A DNA stretch of 64,000 nucleotides from JABDQZ01 sp050049775 (GCA_050049775.1 JASFVP010000008.1:1-64000); one strand, 5' to 3'; positions 35,571 to 45,169 are shown, numbered from the stretch's first letter. Program-made: numbers and translations. The notes: a model not told the origin generated them from the sequence alone.

Positions 35571-36924
35571 GTGCCTCATTGTTGACGATGAACCCGATAT
35601 CCGCGAACTGCTGGAATTAACCCTGTCGCGCATGGATGTCAGCACCTCGTCAGCTGGCACCATCCAGCAAGCCCATGAAATCCTGGATCAGCAGCATTTC
35701 GGCCTGTGCCTGACCGATATGCGCCTGCCGGACGGCGATGGCATTGACCTGATCCGTTACATCAACGAAAAATATCCGGAAACGCCGGTCGCCATGATCA
35801 CCGCCCATGGCAACATGAAATCGGCCGTGGAAGCGCTCAAGGCCGGCGCCTTCGATTTTGTTTCCAAACCCGTTGACCTGAAAATCCTGCGTGGCCTGGT
35901 GGAAACTGCGTTGAAACTCAACCATGCACCGGATAGCACCGACAGCCAGTCGAAACAATGCGAGGTCGCTTTAAATAACCAGTTACTTGGGAAATCCAAA
36001 GCCATTGAGGCCATTCGTGCCCTCACGGTGAAACTGGCACGCAACCAGGCACCGATCCACATTTCCGGCGAATCAGGCACCGGCAAGGAACTGGCGGCGC
36101 GCCTGATTCACTGCCAGGGACCACGCGCCGACAAACCTTTTGTTGCTGTCAACTGTGGCGCCGTGCCGCAAGAGCTCATGGAAAGTGAATTTTTCGGCCA
36201 CGTCAAAGGCAGCTTTACCGGCGCCATCCAGGACAAAACCGGCCTGTTTCAGGCGGCTGACGGTGGTACGCTGTTTCTCGATGAAGTCGCCGATCTGCCG
36301 CTCAATATGCAGGTCAAACTGCTGCGCGCCATTCAGGAAAAATCCATACGCCCCATTGGCAGTACCACGGAAATCTCTATTGATGTCCGCCTGGTCAGCG
36401 CCACCCACAAAAATCTGCAACAACTGGTATCAGATGACTTATTCCGCAAGGACCTTTTTTACCGCCTGAATGTCATCGAGTTGAACATTCCGCCATTGCG
36501 CGAACACCGGGAAGACATACCCCTGCTGATCGACCACATCCTGTCGAGGATTGCGGCTGACTACAACATCCCGAAGCCTCGACTGGATCGCAAGCCACTC
36601 AAGCAACTGTGTGAATACAATTATCCCGGCAATGTCCGCGAGCTGGAGAATATTCTCGAAGGCGCAATTGCCCTGCATGAAAACAACATCATTGTCAGCG
36701 AAGACCTGAAACTTAATCGCCATGTGGAAGCCGCCACCAGCCTGGACAGCGGCACACTGGAGCAACGTCTCGAAAATTATGAGAAACGCATCATCCTGGA
36801 AGCGCTACAGCGCAACCGCTGGAATCGCAACGAAACGGCAAAGTCGTTAGGAATTAGCAACAGGCAGCTGCGTTACCGCATGGACAAACTGGAGCTGGAT
36901 AGCGAAGAAGAACCCGAGCAGTGA
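35557..36924 (+). CDS. pilR: sigma-54-dependent response regulator PilR
   Basis: 455 residues: receiver domain with phosphoacceptor Asp54 (LTDMRLPDGDG), AAA+ domain with Walker A GESGTGKE, sigma-54 contact loop GSFTGA (GAFTGA variant), and a Fis-type HTH at the C-terminus (NRWNRNETAKSLGISNRQLRYRM, here seen in part). It should activate the -24/-12 promoter seen 160 bases downstream in front of pilA. The pairing of PilSR with an adjacent sigma-54 pilA promoter is as in Pseudomonas. Confidence 0.95.
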   Translation: MKQAECLIVDDEPDIRELLELTLSRMDVSTSSAGTIQQAHEILDQQHFGLCLTDMRLPDGDGIDLIRYINEKYPETPVAMITAHGNMKSAVEALKAGAFDFVSKPVDLKILRGLVETALKLNHAPDSTDSQSKQCEVALNNQLLGKSKAIEAIRALTVKLARNQAPIHISGESGTGKELAARLIHCQGPRADKPFVAVNCGAVPQELMESEFFGHVKGSFTGAIQDKTGLFQAADGGTLFLDEVADLPLNMQVKLLRAIQEKSIRPIGSTTEISIDVRLVSATHKNLQQLVSDDLFRKDLFYRLNVIELNIPPLREHREDIPLLIDHILSRIAADYNIPKPRLDRKPLKQLCEYNYPGNVRELENILEGAIALHENNIIVSEDLKLNRHVEAATSLDSGTLEQRLENYEKRIILEALQRNRWNRNETAKSLGISNRQLRYRMDKLELDSEEEPEQ

Positions 36925-37084
36925 CAATAATCGGCACAATCTGACAACTTTTGTCCCCGGAACCCTTTTCAATACATTGTTTTTCCAAGACCACTTATGC
37001 ATGTAAAAAAATAAAAATTATATTTTCACATAATTATCAATGCATTAAATAAACAACTTGACTTAAAATCCTCAATTTTTAGTT

Positions 37085-37101
37085 TTGGCATGCTTCCTGC
37101 T
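37085..37101 (+). promoter_or_regulatory. sigma-54 promoter of pilA
   Basis: TTGGCATGCTTCCTGCT has the -24 GG (37087-37088) and -12 GC (37099-37100) separated by exactly ten bases, close to the TGGCACG-N4-TTGC consensus. It lies 77 bases before the pilA ATG, just downstream of pilR. The A+T-rich 150 bases upstream, with A-tracts, are the expected place for PilR binding. Confidence 0.85.
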
Positions 37102-37177
37102 CGCTTGGGTCCGACAATCTGAAATTTGTCGAATGCAGATTTCGTATGTAACCCAAAATTTAGGAAGGAACAGTAAA

Positions 37178-37615
37178 ATGAAAAAAGTACAAGCAGGTTT
37201 TACATTGATCGAACTCATGATCGTGGTTGCGATCATCGCCATTCTCGCCGCCATCGCGATCCCGGCCTATAACCAGTACATCGCTGAAGCGAACATGTCC
37301 AAAGTCACCAGCAACTACGACGAAGCGATTCGTGCAGTGAAAAATGAATTCGGTAAACTCAAAGCCAAAAGGGCTCGAGGCAATACCGGTGCAACATTAC
37401 CAAATGGTGTTGGCGGTTGGGCTAACCTGATTGGCGCTGATGCCAAATCTCCAGGCGGTACCGCAGCTTATGCAGCTGCAGCTAGCGCAACTACTGGTGC
37501 TATTGGTATTTCTATCTCTGGTTCAGGAGATACTACTTCGGTCACCATCAGCAGACCGAACTATGGCGAGCTCAATGCCTCGAGTGTTGGTCCAATTAAC
37601 TTCGCAGATTATTAA
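37178..37615 (+). CDS. pilA: type IV major pilin PilA
   Basis: 145 residues with a strong ribosome site (AGGAAGGA). Short leader MKKVQAG, cleaved after Gly7, then FTLIELMIVVAIIAILAAI with Glu5 of the mature chain, the hallmark of type IVa pilins. The C-terminal part is rich in Gly, Ala, Thr and Ser and contains no cysteine at all, so the usual disulphide-bonded D-region is missing. It is preceded by the sigma-54 promoter and followed by a terminator hairpin, and so probably makes an abundant monocistronic mRNA with some read-through. Confidence 0.95.
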   Translation: MKKVQAGFTLIELMIVVAIIAILAAIAIPAYNQYIAEANMSKVTSNYDEAIRAVKNEFGKLKAKRARGNTGATLPNGVGGWANLIGADAKSPGGTAAYAAAASATTGAIGISISGSGDTTSVTISRPNYGELNASSVGPINFADY

Positions 37616-37631
37616 TATTATCGACAATATA

Positions 37632-37658
37632 CCGGGCATCTCAGGATGCCCGGTTTCT
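37632..37658 (+). terminator. hairpin after pilA
   Basis: CCGGGCATC (37632-37640), loop TCAG, GATGCCCGG (37645-37653): a perfect nine-pair stem followed by the T-rich TTTCTCC. It is a typical rho-independent terminator or attenuator that would set pilA above the downstream pilin. Confidence 0.75.
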
Positions 37659-37671
37659 CCTTACTCAACAG

Positions 37672-38094
37672 ATGAATACCCTGAAATCACCCAAGCAACA
37701 ACAAGCTGGCCTGACCCTGGTTGAGCTCATGGTGGTGATTGCCATACTTAGTATCATTGCCGCTCTTGCCATTCCCGCCTACGATGGATACGTCAAAGAA
37801 GCCCGCCTAAGCACCGCACGCGCCAACATGGATAGCCTGCGCTTGTTTCTTGAAGACTACCGCCTCGATAACGGCACCTATATCAGCGGCGCCGGCGCCA
37901 ACCCAAGCCTGGCGCAATTGAGCACCAACTACGGCTGGACACCGGATGGCGACACCGGCGCTTACACCTACGGCGTCTCCCTGAGTGCAAACAGCTATGA
38001 TATCACCGTCACAAGCGACGGCTTGTGGATGCGTTGCGAAAATCGCATGTCCAACTGCTGCGATGGCAAAGGTAATGTGATTGCCTGCCCATAA
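37672..38094 (+). CDS. second type IV pilin-like protein
   Basis: 140 residues. Prepilin leader ending QQQAG, cleaved before LTLVELMVVIAILSIIAAL, with Glu5 present. Unlike PilA, the C-terminus has four cysteines (RCENRMSNCCDGKGNVIAC), suited to disulphide bonds. It resembles PilE-like or minor/accessory pilins. It lies between pilA and pilB, so may be a minor pilin of the same pilus or an alternative major subunit. Read-through from pilA or a weak own promoter would express it. Confidence 0.85.
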   Translation: MNTLKSPKQQQAGLTLVELMVVIAILSIIAALAIPAYDGYVKEARLSTARANMDSLRLFLEDYRLDNGTYISGAGANPSLAQLSTNYGWTPDGDTGAYTYGVSLSANSYDITVTSDGLWMRCENRMSNCCDGKGNVIACP

Positions 38095-38211
38095 CCGGAA
38101 AAAATAGCACTTTTCCCGCCCTAAACTCATTAGCCTGCCGGCATTTTTTAGCCTAAACTTTGGCTGATAATTACCGTTACTATACCAATATAAGGTAACT
38201 GAATTGCGCCA

Positions 38212-39927
38212 ATGGCTACTATAAAACCCAAATTCAACCTCGGCGGCCTCGCCCGGCGCCTCATCAGCGATCAGCTCGTTTCTGAACAACAGGCTAACGA
38301 GACTTATGAGCAAGCGCTGAAAAAACGCATTCCCTACGTCAGCTTTCTGGTGGAAAACAAAATTCTCAAACCGATGCAAATCGCCGTTTCCGCTTCACTT
38401 GAATTCGGCGTACCACTGTTTGACCTTGATGCCATCGAGCCGGACAGCCTGCCAGCCGGTCTGGTTGATGAAAAACTGATCAGGAAACATCATGCCCTGC
38501 CGTTGTACAAACGTGGCAATCGCCTGTTTCTGGCAGTATCCGATCCGACCAATCATCAGGGACTGGATGAAATCAAATTTCACACCGGCCTGACTACAGA
38601 AGCGGTTCTGGTTGAAGAGGACAAGCTCACCCAGACCATCGAAAAAGCCCTGAACACGTCGGACACCGTCATGTCCGAACTCATGGACACCGACCTGGAC
38701 AACCTGCAGATCGAAGGTGACGACGACCACCTGCAGGACGAGCAGCCGGTTTCCGATGCTGATGACGCCCCGGTCGTACGCTTTGTCAACAAAGTGCTGC
38801 TCGACGCCATCAATGGTGGCGTATCAGATATTCATTTTGAGCCCTACGAAAAAAACTACCGCATCCGTTATCGTTCTGATGGCATCCTGCACGAAATAGC
38901 CACGCCACCAGCAAGCATGGCCGCGCGCCTCTCGGCCAGGCTCAAGGTCATGTCGCGTCTTGATATTGCTGAACGACGCGTACCGCAGGACGGACGCATG
39001 AAAATGGTGTTATCCAAAAACCGTGCCATCGACTTTCGCGTCAATACCTGCCCGACCCTGTATGGTGAAAAAATTGTACTGCGTATTCTCGACCCGACCA
39101 GCGCCCAGCTTGGTATCGAAGCGCTCGGCTTTGACGAGAAGCAACGCGAGGTTTTCGAGGAAGCCATCAAAAAGCCTTACGGTATGATTCTGGTTACAGG
39201 TCCGACTGGCAGCGGTAAAACAGTTTCCCTGTACACCGCACTGAATATGCTGAATGAAAATGATGTCAACATTTCAACGGCAGAAGATCCTGTGGAAATC
39301 CAGGTCGCCGGCATCAATCAGGTTAATGTAAATCCCAAAACCGGCCTGACCTTTGCAGAAGCCTTGCGTGCATTTTTGCGCCAGGACCCTGATATCGTCA
39401 TGGTGGGTGAGATTCGAGACCTTGAAACAGCGGAAATTGCCGTCAAGGCCGCCCAGACCGGCCACCTGGTGTTATCCACGCTGCACACCAACGATGCACC
39501 TCAGACCCTGACACGTCTGGCCAACATCGGCATACCTCCCTATAACATTGCATCCAGCGTTAACCTCATCATGGCTCAGCGTCTGGCGCGTCGCCTTTGT
39601 GAACATTGCAAGACCCCGGTCGACATCCCAAGGGAAGCATTGCTAGAAGAAGGCTTTACCGAACACGACCTGAAAGAAAAATTCACCGTCTACAAACCGG
39701 TTGGCTGCGACATGTGCACACGCGGTTACAAGGGGCGCGTCGGTATTTTTCAGGTTATGCCGGTTACCGAGGAAATGGGACGAGTCATTATGGAAGAAGG
39801 CGACGCTATGCAACTTGCGGATATCGCCCAGAAAAACGGCATCTCTGATTTACGTCAGTCCGGCTTGGCCAAGGTCAAGGCCGGCGTCACCAGCCTGGAA
39901 GAACTCAACCGGGTCACCAAGGAATAA
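38212..39927 (+). CDS. pilB: type IV pilus assembly ATPase PilB
   Basis: 571 residues: N-terminal MshEN/GSPII_E domain (about 10-160), then the secretion ATPase core with Walker A GPTGSGKT (330-337), DPDIVMVGEIRD Walker B region and the STLHTND His box. The zinc tetracysteine is present (CEHCKTP and CDMCTRGYKG). PilB powers pilus extension at the cytoplasmic face. The 117-base gap before it, after the second pilin, has no clear terminator. Confidence 0.96.
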   Translation: MATIKPKFNLGGLARRLISDQLVSEQQANETYEQALKKRIPYVSFLVENKILKPMQIAVSASLEFGVPLFDLDAIEPDSLPAGLVDEKLIRKHHALPLYKRGNRLFLAVSDPTNHQGLDEIKFHTGLTTEAVLVEEDKLTQTIEKALNTSDTVMSELMDTDLDNLQIEGDDDHLQDEQPVSDADDAPVVRFVNKVLLDAINGGVSDIHFEPYEKNYRIRYRSDGILHEIATPPASMAARLSARLKVMSRLDIAERRVPQDGRMKMVLSKNRAIDFRVNTCPTLYGEKIVLRILDPTSAQLGIEALGFDEKQREVFEEAIKKPYGMILVTGPTGSGKTVSLYTALNMLNENDVNISTAEDPVEIQVAGINQVNVNPKTGLTFAEALRAFLRQDPDIVMVGEIRDLETAEIAVKAAQTGHLVLSTLHTNDAPQTLTRLANIGIPPYNIASSVNLIMAQRLARRLCEHCKTPVDIPREALLEEGFTEHDLKEKFTVYKPVGCDMCTRGYKGRVGIFQVMPVTEEMGRVIMEEGDAMQLADIAQKNGISDLRQSGLAKVKAGVTSLEELNRVTKE

Positions 39928-39929
39928 GC

Positions 39930-41180
39930 ATGGCGGTAAAAGCAGCAAAAAAAGAAAAAGTTCAAAAAGTAAATACATTTACCTGGGAAGGCACCGACAA
40001 AAAAGGCAACAAGGTCAAAGGTGAATCCAACTCGGCCAGCATCGCTATTGTACGGGCAGAATTGCGTCGGCAAGGCGTCGTAGCTTCAAAAGTCAAGCTA
40101 AAGCCCAAACCGCTGTTCAGCCGAAAAAAGAAAATTCTCACCAAGGACATTGCCATTTTTGCACGCCAATTAGCCACCATGATGAGCTCTGGCGTGCCAC
40201 TGGTGCAATCCTTTGACATTGTTGGCCGCGGCCACGACAACCCATCAATGCAGGAGCTGCTGCTCAGCATCAAGGCTGACATTGAAGGCGGTACCGCCCT
40301 GGCACCGGCTCTAGCCAAGCATCCATTGTATTTCGATGACTTGTTTTGTAACTTGGTTGAAGCCGGTGAACAGGCGGGTGTACTGGAAACCTTGCTCGAC
40401 AAAATCGCCACCTACAAGGAAAAAACCGAGTCACTCAAGGCCAAAATCAAAAAGGCACTGACTTACCCGATCGCCGTCATCATCGTAGCGATCGTCGTAA
40501 CTGCCATCATCATGATTTTTGTGATTCCGCAATTTGAAAGTCTGTTTGCCGGCTTTGGAGCCGAGTTGCCCGCCTTCACACAAATGGTTGTGAAAATGTC
40601 CAAGTTTGTGTCGCAGTGGTGGTGGCTGATGCTTGGTGTTGCAGTTGGCGCGGTTGTGTTTTTTTCTGCCATGTACAAACGCTCACGAAAAATGCGTGAA
40701 ACGCTGGACAAAATGCTGCTCAAGATACCTGTCATTGGCGACATTATGCATAAGGCCGCGGTAGCACGTTTTTCCCGCACCCTGTCAACCATGTTTGCTG
40801 CAGGTGTGCCCTTGGTTGAAGCCTTAGAATCCGTCTCTGGCGCGACCGGCAACATCATTTACAGTAATGCCGTGCTACGCATGCGCGAAGACGTCTCCAC
40901 CGGTCAGTCGCTACAACTTTCCATGAAACAGCAGGACTTGTTCCCTCACATGGTGGTACAAATGGTCGCCATTGGCGAGGAAGCTGGCTCACTCGACGCC
41001 ATGCTCGGCAAGGTCGCGGATTTTTATGAAGAGGAAGTCGACAACGCGGTTGATGCCTTGAGCAGCCTCATGGAACCCATGATCATGGCATTCCTTGGCG
41101 TGGTGATCGGTGGCCTGGTCATCGCGATGTACCTGCCAATCTTCCAGATGGGTTCAGCCATTTCCGGCGGCGGTCACTAA
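39930..41180 (+). CDS. pilC: type IV pilus inner-membrane platform protein PilC
   Basis: 416 residues, two bases after pilB. A basic N-terminus (VKGESNSASIAIVRAELRR) is followed by two GspF/PilC repeats, each with the motif of a cytoplasmic helical bundle (FARQLATMMSSGVPLVQSF; FSRTLSTMFAAGVPLVEAL), and three transmembrane helices, the last ending FQMGSAISGGGH. PilC links PilB to pilin in the inner membrane. Confidence 0.96.
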   Translation: MAVKAAKKEKVQKVNTFTWEGTDKKGNKVKGESNSASIAIVRAELRRQGVVASKVKLKPKPLFSRKKKILTKDIAIFARQLATMMSSGVPLVQSFDIVGRGHDNPSMQELLLSIKADIEGGTALAPALAKHPLYFDDLFCNLVEAGEQAGVLETLLDKIATYKEKTESLKAKIKKALTYPIAVIIVAIVVTAIIMIFVIPQFESLFAGFGAELPAFTQMVVKMSKFVSQWWWLMLGVAVGAVVFFSAMYKRSRKMRETLDKMLLKIPVIGDIMHKAAVARFSRTLSTMFAAGVPLVEALESVSGATGNIIYSNAVLRMREDVSTGQSLQLSMKQQDLFPHMVVQMVAIGEEAGSLDAMLGKVADFYEEEVDNAVDALSSLMEPMIMAFLGVVIGGLVIAMYLPIFQMGSAISGGGH

Positions 41181-41212
41181 CTGACAGCTGCCAATCCCGC
41201 CGGGAAGTGCAC

Positions 41213-42085
41213 ATGCTCTTGGATTTTTTCCAGCTCAATCCGCTTATCTTTTATATCTGTGTTTTTGTTTTCTCCCTGGCCATTGGCAGTTTTCTCAATG
41301 TTGTCATCTATCGCCTCCCGGAAATGATGCAGCGTCAGTGGCAACGTGAATGTGATGAGCTTGACCAGCAAAAAGAAACTTCTCTGGAACAAGACACCTT
41401 TAACCTGTCGGTACCCGCCTCTCGCTGCCCCGCTTGTGGCCACAAAATCCGGGCCTGGGAAAACATTCCCGTCATCAGCTATTTACTGTTAAAAGGAAAA
41501 TGCTCCGGTTGCGAGTCGGCGATATCGCTGCGCTACCCGATTATAGAAATCACCACCGCACTACTTGCTCTGGTAATTGCCATGCATTTCGGCGTCACCA
41601 CACAAACACTTGCGGCACTGTTGCTGACCTATAGCCTGATCGCGCTCAGCATGATCGACTTTGATCACCATCTATTGCCGGATAACATCACCCTGCCAAT
41701 GATCTGGATTGGCCTGGCAATAAACATGGGCTATGTGTACACCGACATCGAGTCCGCCGTAATCGGTGCCATGTCCGGCTATTTAAGCCTGTGGTCGGTG
41801 TTCTGGCTGTTTAAATTGCTGACCGGCAAGGAAGGCATGGGCTATGGGGATTTCAAATTACTGGCATTATTTGGCGCCTGGCTAGGCTGGCAATATCTGC
41901 CGCTGATCATTCTGCTCTCATCACTGGTCGGCGCTGTCATCGGCATCGGCATGATCGTACTGCGCGGCCGCGATAGAAACATCCCGATCCCGTTCGGACC
42001 TTACCTCGCCATCGCCGGCTGGATTGCACTGCTTTATGGTGAACAGATCAACAACGGCTACCTACAATTAGCCGGTATCCGTTGA
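41213..42085 (+). CDS. pilD: prepilin peptidase/N-methyltransferase PilD
   Basis: 290 residues from ATG 41213, chosen because GGGAA lies six bases upstream; a GTG two codons earlier has no room for a ribosome site. The zinc ligand pairs CPACGHK and CSGCES, the GSFLNVVIYRLP start, and the two catalytic aspartates (SMIDFDHHLLPD; GMGYGDFKLLA) are all present. It cleaves prepilin leaders after Gly and methylates the new N-terminus. Next to pilC and one base before coaE, as in many gammaproteobacteria. Confidence 0.96.
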   Translation: MLLDFFQLNPLIFYICVFVFSLAIGSFLNVVIYRLPEMMQRQWQRECDELDQQKETSLEQDTFNLSVPASRCPACGHKIRAWENIPVISYLLLKGKCSGCESAISLRYPIIEITTALLALVIAMHFGVTTQTLAALLLTYSLIALSMIDFDHHLLPDNITLPMIWIGLAINMGYVYTDIESAVIGAMSGYLSLWSVFWLFKLLTGKEGMGYGDFKLLALFGAWLGWQYLPLIILLSSLVGAVIGIGMIVLRGRDRNIPIPFGPYLAIAGWIALLYGEQINNGYLQLAGIR

Positions 42086-42086
42086 C

Positions 42087-42692
42087 ATGTTCACCGTCGT
42101 GCTGACCGGAGGTATCGCCTGCGGAAAATCCGCTGTCAGTCACCTGTTTGCTAATCTCGGCGTACCGGTGATCGATGCCGACCTCATCAGCCGTGAGCTG
42201 GTCCTGCCTGGGGCAGCCGCGCTGGCGGAGATTGTCGCGGAATTTGGTGACGAAATCCTGACCGAAAACGGCAACCTGGATCGCTCCCGCATGCGACAAC
42301 TGGTATTTCATTCCGAACAGAAAAGGTCACGCCTGGAACAAATTCTGCACCCGCGCATCCATGCGGAAATACAGAGACAACTCAACAAGCTGCAAGCCGA
42401 CTACTGCATTCTGGTGATTCCCTTGTTGGTGGAAAGCAGCCAGCCGTATCCAGCGGATCGTATTCTGGTGATCGACTGCCCGGTCGAGTTGCAGCGCGCT
42501 CGCCTGGCAAAACGTGATCAAATCGACAATCAACTCATAGATGACATGTTAGCCTCACAGGCCAGCCGGGAACAACGACTGGCAATTGCCGACGATATCA
42601 TTGAGAATACCCAGGGGTTTGACCACCTCGAGCAGCAGGTATTGCAGTTACATCGGCAATATCTGGCTTATTCCGGTTCCAGACATCACTGA
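42087..42692 (+). CDS. coaE: dephospho-CoA kinase
   Basis: 201 residues, one base after pilD. P-loop GGIACGKSAVS, then VIDADLISRELV (substrate Asp) and RLAKRDQIDN lid region. It catalyses the last step of coenzyme A synthesis. The pilBCD-coaE-zapD-yacG order is conserved in this class. Confidence 0.96.
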   Translation: MFTVVLTGGIACGKSAVSHLFANLGVPVIDADLISRELVLPGAAALAEIVAEFGDEILTENGNLDRSRMRQLVFHSEQKRSRLEQILHPRIHAEIQRQLNKLQADYCILVIPLLVESSQPYPADRILVIDCPVELQRARLAKRDQIDNQLIDDMLASQASREQRLAIADDIIENTQGFDHLEQQVLQLHRQYLAYSGSRHH

Positions 42693-42777
42693 TATTTACG
42701 CAATCGTCTCAATATTGGACAATTGTCCTGCAAATTACGATAGCATCACGCTTTAACGTCCTTAGCCCAGAGCCATT

Positions 42778-43545
42778 GTGTCCGATCAGATAATTTTTGA
42801 ATATCCATTGCACGAACGTAGCAGAACCTTGTTGCGACTGTCCCACAGCTTCAACCAGTTCAACTACCACCTGCCAATGACCGACGCCTGGCAAACGCGC
42901 TCCGCCATGGACGCCATGCTGGATATTTCCGCCATTCTGGCGCGCGCTGACATCAAGTCCGAGCTGATCAAGGAAATGGAACGCCAGACCATGCTGCTGG
43001 GTAAAATGCGCCAGTCACAGGGCGTGGATACGCATCGACTGGAAAACATTTTGCAGCAACTCAGCACTTCCGCCACCGAATTACACAGCGTCGGCGGCCA
43101 GCTCGGCAAACAAATCCGTGACAACGAATTCCTCAAGAGCATCCAGCAACGCAGCAGCATCCCGGGCGGCAACTGTGATTTTGACCTGCCGCTGTATCAT
43201 TACTGGCTGGAGTTGCCACATGAGACGCGCAGCGCGCAAATGCAGGAATGGATCAGCTGTATTGAACCGTTGCGCAATGCTGTCGACCTGTTACTCATGC
43301 TGGTGCGTGGCAGCAATATTCCGCGCAACGAGATCGCGGAAAAAGGCTTTTTCCAGAAAACACTGGACGGCAACATCACGGTACAGCTGGTGCGCATTAT
43401 TGTGGACAAAAGTCTTGCGCTCTACCCGGAAGTCAGCGGCAGCAAGCATCGCTTTAACATCCGTTTCATGGAAACCGAGCCGCTCGATCACCCACCGCAA
43501 ACCAGCGACAATGTCGACTTTATCCTGACCACCTGCGTCATCTAA
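42778..43545 (+). CDS. zapD: cell division protein ZapD (YacF)
   Basis: 255 residues from a GTG at 42778. The start IIFEYPLHERSRTLLRLSH, the LLGKMRQSQGVD segment and the CDFDLPLYHYWLELP block are characteristic of ZapD, which crosslinks FtsZ filaments at the Z-ring. Neighbours coaE and yacG confirm the assignment. The 85-base gap from coaE probably carries its promoter. Confidence 0.94.
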   Translation: MSDQIIFEYPLHERSRTLLRLSHSFNQFNYHLPMTDAWQTRSAMDAMLDISAILARADIKSELIKEMERQTMLLGKMRQSQGVDTHRLENILQQLSTSATELHSVGGQLGKQIRDNEFLKSIQQRSSIPGGNCDFDLPLYHYWLELPHETRSAQMQEWISCIEPLRNAVDLLLMLVRGSNIPRNEIAEKGFFQKTLDGNITVQLVRIIVDKSLALYPEVSGSKHRFNIRFMETEPLDHPPQTSDNVDFILTTCVI

Positions 43546-43557
43546 ACAGCAACCCAA

Positions 43558-43749
43558 ATGATTGTCGCCTGTCCCACGTGCCAGAAACCGGTTGAATGGA
43601 AAGCCGATGCGCCATGGCGGCCCTTCTGTTCGCAGCGCTGCCGGCTGATTGATCTCGGTCAGTGGTTCGATGAGCAACACAGCATCAAGGGTGATGCCGA
43701 AGCACCGATTGAATTTCTACCGCCCGACTATCCGGGCACGACTGAATAG
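43558..43749 (+). CDS. yacG: DNA gyrase inhibitor/zinc-binding protein YacG
   Basis: 63 residues. Zinc site CPTCQKPVEW with CSQRCRLIDLGQW (Cys-x2-Cys and Cys-x3-Cys). YacG binds GyrB in E. coli and blocks its activity. It follows zapD by 12 bases and ends 6 bases before the convergent unknown membrane protein gene. Confidence 0.94.
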   Translation: MIVACPTCQKPVEWKADAPWRPFCSQRCRLIDLGQWFDEQHSIKGDAEAPIEFLPPDYPGTTE

Positions 43750-43755
43750 CTGCCT

Positions 43756-44232
43756 TCAGGTCTGCGGCAACGGAAACTCAGCAACCAGGATACGCGCCGG
43801 CTGTTGCAGCTCCACCCGCAACTTCCACTGTAACTTTTTGTCATCCGGTAATTGCAAATCACTGAACCAGATATCCGGTTGTTTGAAGCGTAGCGGCAAA
43901 GGAATGGGCTCAACATCGGTTGAAGATGCCACAAAGCTCAGCTTGAGGCGGCTGACTGACGACAGCGGCTCACCACTGGCTCGCAACATAATGGTATTCC
44001 AGCCCTGATTCTGTTGCAGTCGAACCACCAGTGCAAAATCCGGCGCATAGGCAGCACAAGGGGCGGCCTTCAGGTGGCAGTCTTTTTCAGTACGCAACAG
44101 CACACGTGGCTTTTCGTCCGGATAGGATTTCATGTAATTCTTGCCGATCTGTCCCCAGGCCATAATCAGCCCGATGACAAAAATCGAAAAGAACAGCCAG
44201 ATCTTGTTCCAGCGGCGATCAGGCTGACGCAT
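43756..44232 (-). CDS. unrecognised single-span membrane protein
   Basis: 158 residues from the ATG at 44232, which has GGGGAG seven bases upstream and overlaps the Nudix-ThiE gene by 14 bases; a longer frame exists but lacks a ribosome site. One transmembrane helix (about 10-28, IWLFFSIFVIGLIMAWG) is followed by a probable periplasmic beta-rich domain of about 125 residues with a CHLKAAPC pair. I do not recognise the family. Translational coupling to the Nudix-ThiE gene is likely. Confidence 0.75.
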   Translation of the reverse strand: MRQPDRRWNKIWLFFSIFVIGLIMAWGQIGKNYMKSYPDEKPRVLLRTEKDCHLKAAPCAAYAPDFALVVRLQQNQGWNTIMLRASGEPLSSVSRLKLSFVASSTDVEPIPLPLRFKQPDIWFSDLQLPDDKKLQWKLRVELQQPARILVAEFPLPQT

Positions 44233-45169
44233 CGTCTGCTCCCCACCAACTGCTGATACCGGCGACACCCTGGCCACCATGTTGCCGGGCCAGATCACAT
44301 TCAGCCTTAGTCATGCCGCCAAGCGCATACACCGGGATATTGCACAACGTCACCTGCTCGGCAAATCGTTCCCAGCCCAGCGGGAGCCTGTCCGGATGAC
44401 TGGATGTCGCCGCAACCGGTGACAACAAGGCGAAATCAGCACCTATCGCCTGGGCTTTTTGCAGTGACTCCGCCGTATGGCAGGATGTGCTCAGCAACTT
44501 TTCTGCTTCGATCGGCCGGCTGCTCAGTCCAGCCAACATATTCTCGGTCAGGTGCATACCATCGGCCACCGCGTTTGCCACTACTTCACCGTGCACGATC
44601 AGCCGGGCAGCATAAGGCTGGCAAAATTTGCGCATCCGCTCAATCAATGCTTCGTGGCTGCTGCCTGCCAACCGTTTGACGCGATACAAAAACAACGACT
44701 CGCCCTGCTGCAACAGTTGCTGCAAGCGCTGCAACAAGTCTTCGGCATCATTTACCACGGGAGGAGTGATCACATAACTGCACGGCAACTGCAAGGCCGT
44801 GACAATTGGTCGGTCAGCGGCGGGCATGTCAAACTCGACCAGCTTGTCTGGCTCGGCCCAGTGCAATGGCTGTTGTTCCATGGCGCTGACTTCACCCTGC
44901 CACTGATTCACAAGATGCACATCCAGCAGCACATGGCGGTCGCCATAATCGTGCCGGATCTGAATCAATGGTTGATGCGCAAGAACCCGGATGCCGAGCT
45001 CTTCATGGATTTCACGTGTCAATGCCTGCGACAATGACTCGCCAGCTTCCAGTTTGCCACCGGGAAATTCCCACAAACCGCCCTGATGACTGTCCGCCGC
45101 ACGCTGTTGAATCAGGATTTGCCCGGCTGCGTTGCGCAGTACGGCCACCGCCACATGTACCAGCGGCAT
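44219..45169 (-). CDS. Nudix (MutT-like) hydrolase fused to a thiamine-phosphate synthase-like domain
   Basis: 316 residues from the ATG at 45169; a TTG six codons upstream is possible. The N-terminal 130 residues are a MutT-type Nudix domain with GGKLEAGESLSQ continuing to REIHEELG, fitting hydrolysis of 8-oxo-dGTP. Residues about 135-316 form a ThiE-like TIM barrel (RLIVHGEVVANAVADGMHL, DFALLSPVAATSSHP, VYALGGMT). The fusion is known in Pseudomonas and relatives as a Nudix family hydrolase; the ThiE half often lacks key thiamine-enzyme residues and its role is unclear. It lies 18 bases after argJ. Confidence 0.9.
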   Translation of the reverse strand: MPLVHVAVAVLRNAAGQILIQQRAADSHQGGLWEFPGGKLEAGESLSQALTREIHEELGIRVLAHQPLIQIRHDYGDRHVLLDVHLVNQWQGEVSAMEQQPLHWAEPDKLVEFDMPAADRPIVTALQLPCSYVITPPVVNDAEDLLQRLQQLLQQGESLFLYRVKRLAGSSHEALIERMRKFCQPYAARLIVHGEVVANAVADGMHLTENMLAGLSSRPIEAEKLLSTSCHTAESLQKAQAIGADFALLSPVAATSSHPDRLPLGWERFAEQVTLCNIPVYALGGMTKAECDLARQHGGQGVAGISSWWGADDASA

